Below are positions 26,601 through 33,988 of a DNA stretch of 64,000 bases, piece by piece. The notes beneath the pieces are model-generated. The model was not told the DNA's origin. It ran no database searches and saw only the letters and a list, made by a program, of their open reading frames with translations. The translations under genes were made by a program, and so were the position numbers. Origin of the DNA: Alitta virens (taxonomy: Eukaryota; Annelida; Polychaeta; Phyllodocida; Nereididae); the NCBI GenBank assembly GCA_932294295.1, contig OW028580.1, forward strand, positions 36,339,336-36,403,335, read 5' to 3'. The first letter of the stretch is position 1. Every line of letters begins with the position of its first letter.

Positions 26601-29600
26601 AATACTTGGTCAGCAAAATGACTCATATATATACCAACTCATTCTGTGACACATTACCATGTAATTAGGTCAAGGCTAAAGTAATGATTCATTCACAGAT
26701 CCTCTCATAACCGTGGCCAATACCTGATGCTTAGTTCTATCACAGACAACATATGTTGTCTGTGGTTCTATATACCTTCACGGAGCTAAATTGGCACACA
26801 TGGTTACAATAAAAAGAAAACAAAATGATATATAAAAGATCCAAGAATATACAGTACATAGTACGTGCCAGTCATTTTTATACTCTGTTGTTGACAAGTA
26901 TTATTGTGTGCTGTGGCCTTGGAAGAACATACATTTTTTTCAAGCTGTGACTTATTTGTACAATCATGGAGTCACTATATGTATAGAGACTCCATGGTAC
27001 AATTGAACTTGGTAGGACAACAGTACCTAGGGTGGAGGCTTTGATTGTTAGGTGGTCGTACTAGTGAGGTATAATTGATTTATACAAGTTGTGGGACTGT
27101 ATTAAGAGGTGGTCTTATTGGCGAGGTGGCCATTTATAAACTTTTTGTTTTTTAGGAAAACAAGTGATGTTTCATACTGAAATTTTTATAATACAAATCT
27201 CAAATTACACAGAGATGCCCCAAGTTAAACAACTGATAATCATTTTAATTTTAACCAATTTCAACCAAACAGTCTACAATATCTTTTCTTGAAGACTTAT
27301 TTCTACTGTAATCCTACAGGTTCAGTTTACAAGATCTTTACAATCGGAATTCCCGACAGGTTGACATCTCATTACCTAACCCCGAATAGCCAATCAACGG
27401 GCATAATAACCCAACACGACAAAGCTCTTAGTGCATCTATTATCGCTCAGGACCACATGTACACAGCAGTTTTACGCAGGATATTATCGTTCGACCACAA
27501 AATGCTGGGAAATACCTTCTTTGTTTACTTTGTTCTACTTCGTGACCCCGTGACGTCAGGACGTCTTTGTTGAGCGTCATGCAAATTTTGACGTCCTGTT
27601 ACGCACTGTCACAGGGAGGGGTTAAAATTACTCATAAATCAGCTAAAACGAAACTAAGTGCTGCCCTGTTTTAAAGACACTGATGACCATAAACTTTCTT
27701 TTTTCTCCTCTTCCTTTTTTTTACCCAGTCTTGATAAGCATTAGTGGAAGTAGTTCAAAAAGTCTTCATTATCAAAACAGATCTTCTCAATATGTTATCA
27801 ATATGTCCTATGACGTAAACAATGCCTCATAGAACAACAATATTTTCATAGAACAACAATATTTTCATAGAACAACAATATGGACCAATAAGTATAATGT
27901 CAGCGAGTTTAATGTCAGCTTGACATAAAGGGATTGCTGTACCCATAGAACTTGTCCTATTTTGTGTGTCAACCATCGAGTGATATATCATACATACGCA
28001 ATAGACAAACCCAAAATCTACAATGATCTAGGTGATAAACAAAAGGAGTAAATAAGAAGTAAATAACAAATAACATCTTAACTGCACCCAGGGAACCTGT
28101 TGGGAGTGCTCAACTGGTTCTCCCATTATACCCTCCCCCCCCCCCCCTTTTTTTTCTTTTGGCTCTAATTACATGACCTTGAAATATAAGAATTTTGTTC
28201 ATCAACAAAATACACTTAAATCATTTCAACAGGACTTAACATAGACACTTAGTAGAAACTTTTAACAGGGAAAAAAATAGAAACTTTTATATACAAGGAA
28301 CTAAAACAGAAAATAATCACCAAAAAAGTTAAATTCTCAAATGTCCTGTATGTGTGTTCAACTGAACCATCCTTAATTTGAACCTTATCAAACTTATCTT
28401 ATCCAGGATATGATTACTCATTTCCTTGTGTTTTTGCAAATCAAACCTTTTTTCCTCAAAAGCATAGAAATGTAGCCTTTTGCTTCGTGTACAATACCAG
28501 GATTTTGGTAAAAGTTAACCACTGAAATTTAAGCTCATTTCAGAAAAACTTGCTCCAAACGTTCAAGTTTCAACTGACCTATTCTACAGGGTACAGCCAG
28601 GGGGGGGGGGGGGAGGGGTCCAGCCATTTATCTATTCATAGATCACGTTTAATTTAATTAATTCATGTTTTAGGGCAACAATGTATTATAAAATATATAA
28701 TATGACATAAATGCATGTATTAAGATACATCTTATTATCTTTTCGTCTTTTCATTTATAGTTTACAAAGATGTGTAAAATTTGGGGCATATTTTCTCTTT
28801 TACACCAAACCAGCTTAGCAGCATATATAACAAAATCCGGCTGTACCAATTTTCTTTTCTGCAGCCCAAAAAAAAGTTTGATTCTAATTCATCATAATGC
28901 TTTAAAACAAGAACTATTACGATTAATCAATTACAGAGATCTTATTTGAAGTTGCATGATCATCTCTGAGACAAAGGGGGTTAAATAATTAACCCCAGGA
29001 ATGGCAGAATCCTCAAGGCCTAGGTGATTACGTAACCTCCCATCAGCAATCTCCAAGGATACACGAAACCTTGGCGACGGAATCTCAGAGCAGCAGCAGC
29101 AGCAGCTATAAGCAATCTCGATCTTTTCAATACATCATAAAAAGTCAAATGAATTCATGGATATTGCTCAAAGTTTACCATTGTTTATAGCTTGCAATAT
29201 TGATAACTGTTTCATTATTTGCATTATATATAATTAGTATATATATATATTTATGTTATATGATCTGGCAGCTATATAATTTTAACCATTTAATAATGCA
29301 GTTTTCCTAGTAAGGTTAGTATCATATCAATGACATCGATAAATATATTGTAAACATTGTAACTCCCAATATATATCATGGGCAATGTACTAATACTATA
29401 ACACTAAATGTCAATTAATGTGATAAACAACTGAATATATTATAATTTATTAACATTGTATAGAGTATGCTAGTTCACTATTTTTCTAGGATTCTTAGTA
29501 ATTCCCATTTATGAATTCATTACACGTACAATTTTCAATGAGAGAGGATATTTTACAGCAAATTGCACATGTACAGATGTTTGTACCATCACAGCATGCG

Positions 29601-32386
29601 TTGTTTTTACTGCTTGTAAACACTACAGCTGTTCAGCGTTCATGCATCATGAATGCGTTTAAAATTTCACACAATGCACACATGTATATGGTTAATTTCA
29701 ATACCAACAAATTCTGGGAAATGTTATTCAATTTCATAGATAAAAGTAATTTGAAATGTCATAAAATGGTTGAATATAAATGGTATAAATGTTGCAAACA
29801 AAGCCATACGTATAAATTAAGCACATATTTCCAAATATTTAAATTGCAATCGCTATGTCATCTATAGGTAAATACTAATTTCTTGTAATATTTTTTAGCA
29901 CAATGGAAGCTACTGAAATTGTATAAAATAGTGGTTAGTGTCATTGATTCATTCAATAAATGTGGAATTTGGCTTGACTGTCCATAGGCCAGAGTCCTCT
30001 ATGCATTTGAACCTTGCTATAGTGGACACATTTTCAACTTTAATATGTGCCTTATATTTGAGATCTTTGTAAATGACACCAGGTTCTCCTAATTATATGA
30101 TAATGGCAATTAGATTAAGTAGACTGATATTTAGTGACTTAATTAAGTTAGCAACTGAAATGGCCTTGTTAATGAGGTTACCTTAAATAGAGCTTTTACT
30201 GTATCAAAGGCTAGCTCAAGGTCAAAAGTAAATGGTTCATGGACACCCTGGCAAAGCCAGTCACGTAGGCCATGTGTACACAAAAATCACCTTAGCAGTT
30301 TGCTATCAATAAGTTTATCTTTTTTTTTTATCAGAATGGAAGTATTTAATATCAGACCAACTGACACTTTGTGTGAACTCTTTTTAACCGATAAACTCCT
30401 GCCACTGTTGAGTAAATTCACAACTGCTCAATTTCACAGCTCCCAACTTTTCCGAAAAGTCTACTTAACTAGCTAAGTCTCCAAAAATAGCTAGACAACT
30501 ACGTTTGTGACACCAACAGATTTCATAATTGTCTAACTGGTTTCACAGTTAGACTTCCTGGCAACAAAGCTATAGTATCAGGAAACTTTAATAAACTTCC
30601 TTTTCTGGAAACCAGGAGTGTCAGACTTGTTGCTAGTCAGCAATATGATATCAATTTAGTAATATAAGGAAATTTGCCATTAAATGTTCTTGTATTAACA
30701 GTATTTTATGAACTTTCCACTGCTTTTTTCAAATTTGCAATATGCTAAACAACTCCATGTAAAAGTTAGCTAATTTAAACAATCTTTATTTTGTCAAAAT
30801 TGCAACGATATAATGAACTATTTAGCCAAACATAACGACATACCATGCATACCAGAGGAAAGACGATAAGATTTGCATGTATCAGGGTCACGCACGTGTG
30901 AACCATGACCCTTGAACTGAACTACTTCTATCAGGACGCGCACCCTCATCAATGACATCATCGTTCATAAAACATGCTCAATCATTCAGCTGTCAAATTG
31001 GCTTTGAAAATAATGACATATTTGGCTAGTTTTGAAAATATACCAGCCAGACAACATTCCAAAGATCTAACGGACATGCATGTCCATTGGCAAATGTGTA
31101 AAACTATTCTTCTGACAACAAAGTGAGAGGTTGACAGGTCATAGGCACATATGGGCTTATATCCTGCCAAAGCAGCTAAATATCATTTGATCACAGATAT
31201 ATATTGATCACAGAAATCCCAGCTTTATACACCGAAGTTTATGCTTTATCTCATGTGATGCCTTACATTGGCTTTTGGGGATTGACTGACCTGTCACATG
31301 GTTTCAGATTTTCAGGTCAAGGTTATTAGCAAGCAATAAAATCTAAACCCCCTAAGCACCATTTTTTGTTGTTGTTTTCTTTTTTCTTTCTTTGAAAGAC
31401 TGCACTTTTAAGGGCATCCAGTACAAAACTAAGCAAAGCTAACTTAGCCTACTTTGTGTTCTAAGATAGTTTTGAGCAGTTAATTGTTCGCTTCGATTAC
31501 AGTTTATGCAAAAAAAAATGCTAAACTTTGTTTTGGGCCAAATCCAGTCTAGTCTAGACTGTGAACGTGGTCTGGCGTCTGGCTGAGACATATAAGTATA
31601 ATATATTATACTTGTTCATGAAAATGCTAAATAAAAACAATACAATTCAACTGCATAATTTCAAATACCAATATTAAAACGATGTTTTCGACAGATATCG
31701 ACATTAACTGACAGCTGCAATATGTGCATTCTCCAATCATGTGCAACCAACATGAAAGCTCGAAAGAAACTTTTTTTTGGGCCTTGCCCTTGGTTACACA
31801 CAAAAAATGTCACACGTGACAAGCCGTAACACAAACGACAAAGAAGTTTTGAATTGAAGGCCTCATGTCATGGCTACTCTTCGGTTCCCAAACATAAGAT
31901 TAAGAGAATGATAAAATGACCCATGCAACTGAGTTTGAGAGGCTAACTTGGTGCATGAAGTTCAAAATGATCATGACCTCAAAAAACCTGAAGTTTTCGA
32001 GTGTCGTTATTCTGGAGTAACATTCAACTAAGTATTCAGACAAGATTAATTTTAAATGATATCTTTGATCTGTTAAAGAAACAGAAACTAGTTGGTTAGG
32101 AGTCTGAGCCATAGCCAGCTGGGCTAGTAAAATAAACCGATCGAAATCATGATCCAGACCATCCGACATGATGATTAAACCGAGAGAAGCGGGACTCACC
32201 CAAATCAATGGTGGCAATTCGACCTCCTGTGCGATTTGTCGCTTCCAAAATGACGAAGTCGGTGAATCCAGCATTAGCCAAATAGTTGCCAGCAGTTATT
32301 CCTGAAATTCCAGCTCCAATAATGACGATTTTCGGCTGTTCTCTCCAGCCATTGCCAGTTTGCCCCTCATCGCTATCTTCGGCCAT
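5264..32386 (-). CDS. Polyamine oxidase-like flavin amine oxidase (two exons visible; 3' part off window)
   Basis: FAD-dependent oxidase of the PAOX/SMOX family, which oxidises (acetyl)spermine and spermidine using O2. Exons seen: 32200-32386 and 5264-6184, joined in phase 1 across a 26,015-bp intron with GTGAGT donor and TTTGCAG acceptor. They give about 369 residues of an expected 480-500. Residues 20-29 hold the Rossmann dinucleotide-binding motif (GAGISG, 24-29), then E48 and GGRI at 54-57; ELGANWIHG at 70-78 is the family hallmark. Further on come a V-S-L-G-Y-L-K segment and IGTVNKIVLEFE. Exon 2 ends in AIADSVLI with a GTAAGT donor at 5263. The FAD-binding C-terminal part and any peroxisomal PTS1 signal were not found in 1-5263 and must lie beyond the left edge. 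The start is the first ATG after an in-frame TAG 60 nt upstream. Amine oxidase family is certain; exact substrate class is inferred. Confidence 0.92.
6215..6406. repeat. Source-like copy of a 192-bp duplicated segment
   Basis: About 95 percent identical to 8142-8334. It starts 31 bp from the polyamine oxidase exon 2 acceptor, inside the intron. AATTGA occurs on both sides, a weak possible target duplication. Confidence 0.8.
6407..8125. other. Intron sequence, nothing recognised
   Basis: AT-rich part of the polyamine oxidase intron. An open frame at 6860-7051 has intron-like composition and no recognisable domain. Confidence 0.5.
8126..8350. repeat. Inserted copy of the 192-bp segment with 16-bp direct repeats
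   Basis: The insert at 8142-8334 copies 6215-6406 in direct orientation. It is flanked by perfect 16-bp repeats TCTGATTGGTCCTCAG (8126-8141 and 8335-8350). Confidence 0.88.
8671..8708. mobile_element. Mini-palindrome B (24 bp) with 7-bp TSD CTCTGAT
   Basis: CATGGAGTCACTA joined to GAGACTCCATG at 8678-8701; CTCTGAT at 8671-8677 and 8702-8708. The two ends differ (CACTA versus CTC after CATGGAGT). Confidence 0.88.
8813..9491. mobile_element. MITE family Y copy 1
   Basis: Starts CAGCTATTATCGTTTAAGCA after TA (8811-8812). The far end stops at CTGCTTAAACG, about 14 bp short of the full inverted repeat. Near-identical to 15509-16197 in opposite orientation. Confidence 0.85.
9493..9725. other. Intron sequence, nothing recognised
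   Basis: Short non-coding stretch between a MITE and a microsatellite. The motif CACCCTGACAA after the MITE recurs at 10386. Confidence 0.4.
9726..10012. repeat. (TATC)n followed by (CAAT)n microsatellites
   Basis: About 135 bp of TATC/TACC units changes to about 150 bp of CAAT units. ORFs rich in Ile-Tyr-Leu-Ser here are pure repeat artefacts. Confidence 0.95.
10447..10509. repeat. Imperfect hairpin with TGGTCATTGAC arms
   Basis: TGGTCATTGAC and its complement GTCAATGACCA enclose about 38 bp with further partial pairing. No flanking duplication seen. Confidence 0.5.
10510..12380. other. Intron sequence with one possible tRNA-like relic
   Basis: Around 10905-10985 the minus strand has an A-box-like TAGTGGTTATAG and AGGTCAATCC, a possible decayed SINE head. 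No gene otherwise. Confidence 0.35.
12395..12640 (+). promoter_or_regulatory. GC-rich island with TATA-like and CRE-like sites
   Basis: Composition jumps above the intron background. It holds GGGCGGAGC, a CCATATAAGG TATA/CArG-like box near 12422 and a TGACGTCA cyclic-AMP-type site at about 12529-12536. It overlaps a 90-residue open frame with no known domain. May be an intronic promoter or enhancer. Confidence 0.3.
13552..13664. repeat. Short inverted-repeat element (ACAGGCACTTGCCG ends)
   Basis: ACAGGCACTTGCCG near 13552 and CGGCAAGTGCCTGT near 13664 are perfect complements enclosing about 85 AT-rich bp. MITE-like, no clear target duplication. Confidence 0.5.
13739..13890 (-). mobile_element. 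SINE family A, copy 3, head-truncated
   Basis: Minus-strand copy that begins at the B box (GGGTCCCGGGTTCGATTCC) and lacks the A box. Flanked by AGATTAGATTA at 13728-13738 and 13891-13901, so truncation predates or accompanied insertion, as with incomplete reverse transcription. Confidence 0.85.
13902..15506. other. Intron sequence, nothing recognised
   Basis: AT-rich with scattered TGACGTCA-like motifs near 15005-15035. The open frames at 13984-14169 and 15137-15328 show no domain. Confidence 0.45.
15509..16197. mobile_element. MITE family Y copy 2, inverted relative to copy 1
   Basis: 689 bp with about 30-bp terminal inverted repeats CAGCTATTTTCGTTTAAGCA... and ...TGCTTAAACGATAATAGCTG, flanked by TA (15507-15508, 16198-16199). 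No coding capacity. Confidence 0.88.
16576..16622. mobile_element. Mini-palindrome C (33 bp) with 7-bp TSD ACAAACC
   Basis: CATGGAGTCACTATATAG... joined to ...CAGTGACTCCATG at 16583-16615; ACAAACC at 16576-16582 and 16616-16622. Confidence 0.9.
16690..16905. repeat. (GATA)n with (TA)n core microsatellite
   Basis: GATA arrays on either side of about 40 bp of TA. A 124-residue minus-strand ORF across it is a repeat artefact. Confidence 0.95.
16906..19795. other. Intron sequence with a CG-rich patch
   Basis: At 17055-17225 several ACGTC/GACGT motifs occur (for example TGACGTCA at about 17127). The remainder is AT-rich and featureless. Confidence 0.4.
19800..19895. repeat. About 22-bp tandem repeat (ATCCATGATATGTATCCCTAT unit)
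   Basis: Three to four degenerate units of roughly 21-22 bp, each containing TATCCATGA and TATCCCTA. Confidence 0.7.
19896..21396. other. Intron sequence, nothing recognised
   Basis: AT-rich. The overlapping frames at 20251-20523 on both strands have intron composition and no domains. Confidence 0.45.
21397..21436. mobile_element. Mini-palindrome D (26 bp) with 7-bp TSD CATAAAC
   Basis: CATGGAGTCACTATAC joined to TGACTCCATG at 21404-21429; CATAAAC at 21397-21403 and 21430-21436. Confidence 0.9.
21940..22330 (+). repeat. 22-bp minisatellite (AAGTGGTTTGAATGTGCTAAGT)
   Basis: About 17 head-to-tail copies with substitutions in the CTAAG part (CTCAG, CCAAG, TCTAAG). Units at the left edge are shorter and more diverged. 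Confidence 0.92.
22331..23565. other. Intron sequence, nothing recognised
   Basis: AT-rich, no coding signal seen. Confidence 0.45.
23566..23755. repeat. (GATA)n, (CTTA)n and (CTGA)n microsatellite
   Basis: Three successive tetranucleotide arrays: GATA/GACA, then about 70 bp of CTTA, then CTGA. Confidence 0.95.
24047..24069. promoter_or_regulatory. NF-kB-type palindrome between TAATC repeats
   Basis: GGGGGATTCCCCC at 24052-24064 contains a consensus kappa-B half-site pair and is bounded by TAATC on both sides. Whether it is functional is unknown. Confidence 0.35.
25190..25255. repeat. About 16-bp tandem repeat (TTGCCTAATAAGGAGG)
   Basis: Four degenerate units, all containing TAAGGAGGTTGCC or the TTAGGAGG variant. 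Confidence 0.75.
26046..26102. mobile_element. Mini-palindrome E (43 bp) with 7-bp TSD ATATAAT
   Basis: Longest member, 26053-26095: CATGGAGTCATC... to ...TATAGTGACTCCATG, flanked by ATATAAT at 26046-26052 and 26096-26102. Confidence 0.88.
26296..26333. mobile_element. Mini-palindrome F (24 bp) with 7-bp TSD TTCAAAC
   Basis: CATGGAGTCTCTGG joined to TGACTCCATG at 26303-26326; TTCAAAC at 26296-26302 and 26327-26333. Confidence 0.9.
26734..26771. mobile_element. Mini-palindrome H, different arm (24 bp) with 7-bp TSD GTTCTAT
   Basis: 26741-26764 is a perfect palindrome with 12-nt arms CACAGACAACAT / ATGTTGTCTGTG, flanked by GTTCTAT at 26734-26740 and 26765-26771. Same architecture as the CATGGAGTC family but unrelated arms. 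Confidence 0.85.
26958..27003. mobile_element. Mini-palindrome G (32 bp) with 7-bp TSD GTACAAT
   Basis: CATGGAGTCACTATAT... to ...TATAGAGACTCCATG at 26965-26996; GTACAAT at 26958-26964 and 26997-27003. One end has CACTATA, the other CTCTATA. Confidence 0.9.
27004..32199. other. Intron sequence with short tandem and homopolymer tracts
   Basis: A 19-bp tandem repeat (CATAGAACAACAATATTTT, three units) at about 27830-27890, a C/T tract at 28133-28155 and a G tract at 28600-28613. Small ORFs (27289-27573, 29511-29867) show no domain. Confidence 0.5.
32200..32386 (-). CDS. Polyamine oxidase exon 1 (initiator Met, FAD Rossmann motif)
   Basis: 187 nt, 62 codons plus 1 nt. Starts at ATG 32384-32386 and ends ATTGATTTGG before GTGAGT. 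Encodes the N-terminus and the beta-alpha-beta FAD-binding motif IVIIGAGISG with downstream acidic E48. An in-frame TAG lies upstream with no intervening ATG. An AG after TTTTAACTTAC near 32467 could be the acceptor of a further 5' UTR exon. Confidence 0.9.
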
Positions 32387-33057
32387 TTCTGCCTGTTCCC
32401 TCTCTTGCTCCTCAAATCTAATTTTGGCAGATGATGTTGGAGGTTTCCCTCGAATTCTCTACTTCACTGTAAGTTAAAATTTGTAAAGGCTAGTTCACAC
32501 GTGGACCAACCAAACTCCTTTCAAAGCTGGGTGGTGTTTGGAAACCCGAGATAAAGCGAAAATTCGACCTCGCTCACTGAATAGAAGCTCTTGACTGAGT
32601 ATTTGCAGCCCGCCTTCTCTGACCTCATTTGGGTCACTGCAAGGTCGGTGGGCGGGGCTCAGCAGAACTTTGACCTGACCTATTTACATCACGCTTTGGC
32701 CTATTTACATTTCATTACACATTCTGCACGTGCTTTTTGTCGTCTGCTAGGAAAAGCTTAGGATCTCAAAAATGGATCATTTAAATATGTTTATTTAGGT
32801 AACGTAACGTTTAATTTGCATGTATCTGTTATTAGCAAATAACTGAACACAATTCAGTACATATTTGTTTTTTAGTGATCACTGATCAAATTCAACAAAG
32901 TCTTCAAAGAGTTTAATTATCATAACTTTTGTTAGTTTTGAGGATTTGCAGTGTTTCTAGAGGGGGGGGGGGGGGGGACTAACTCTCAGAGCCAAAATAG
33001 TAAATTCTTATGTCATGAGGGGAAAATATCACAATTAAGTCAAATTAATGTTGTTGT

Positions 33058-33089
<32 letters not shown>

Positions 33090-33704
33090 GGCAGCTAGAG
33101 TACTCGCGTCTGCAATGAGACAAATTAAAAATGAAATACTCGAGTCGTACATATTTGTGTAGTCTGCAGGAGTTAGAGAATCGAGCCAGCAACCGTGATA
33201 GCATTGGCATGGGTACTTTAGACTACGCTGCTGGGCTATGGCATGGGGTGAGACATAGTTCCTGCAGCTCTCTTTATATATATTGCATAATTAAAGTTTG
33301 CTGAAATTACATGTTCACTGAAATGAAAATAATGCTGCCGGATTTTAGATTGATGCGAAAAGTATATATATGATATGTGTCTGATACAGTTTGCCAGTTT
33401 CCAGAAAGATAGAAGGGGGGGGGGGGGCAGGCGCCACAGGGATTCTAGATCCAAAGATCAGTGTTGATCTTGCACTGCCTCGTGCTGCCATCTCGTGTTT
33501 ATCAGATTCATTAAATGACGCACGTTCTCAGCGTCGCGTCGTGCGTCTCAATTTGCGCTCAAACTTATCACATGGAATTTCATGTCAGAGGTAAAGTTCA
33601 AATAATAAAATGCATGATTCATGTCTATTTAGTCAGAGGTTAGATTTCATCCATGTCAATCATAATACTCACGACGTGATTTTTAATGAGATGACTCAAA
33701 TATA
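32387..33704. promoter_or_regulatory. Divergent intergenic region between polyamine oxidase and nuclear-protein gene
   Basis: 1.3 kb between head-to-head genes, so it must hold both promoters. It contains G runs of about 15-20 bases at 32961-32977, 33068-33088 and 33416-33427, and a CpG-rich patch at 33515-33560. No convincing TATA box was fixed for either gene. Confidence 0.5.
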
Positions 33705-33988
33705 ATGAAAATATCATCCTTTCTCTTGAAAGCTTTTCTAATCTTGATGACCACGTTTTCAGCTTGTAAATGCAAAGGAAAAATGGCGCAAAAAGGGAAA
33801 TTCGCAGCCCCATTTAAAACACCACCAGCCAAAAAGATCAGTTCATTTTTCTCCCAGCAAAGTACTCCTGGGATTGATGTTTCAAGGATTATTGGAATTT
33901 CGGAATCTCAAAATTCTGAAAATATTTCTGAAGCCAAAGCTTCTTGTAGTCATCAAGACCCTCCGCCGCCAAAACCTGACTCTAAAAG
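33705..33988 (+). CDS. Nuclear protein exon 1
   Basis: 284 nt, ending AAAAG before GTTCGT in phase 2. Carries the FKTPPAKKISSFFSQQ region. Coding may begin at 33783 rather than 33705; the second ATG has the stronger context. Confidence 0.7.

Noticed and set aside
30539..30565. 24-bp hairpin GTCTAACTG ... CAGTTAGAC
   Set aside because: No flanking direct repeat, ends are not CA...TG; likely chance.
31583..31614. 20-bp palindrome AAGTATAATA/TATTATACTT
   Set aside because: Checked for 7-bp flanking repeats like the mini-palindromes; none, and AT-only palindromes are expected by chance.
31900..32274. 124-residue minus-strand ORF at the polyamine oxidase exon 1 donor
   Set aside because: A different frame running from exon 1 into the intron; the frame with GAGISG and GTGAGT is the real one.
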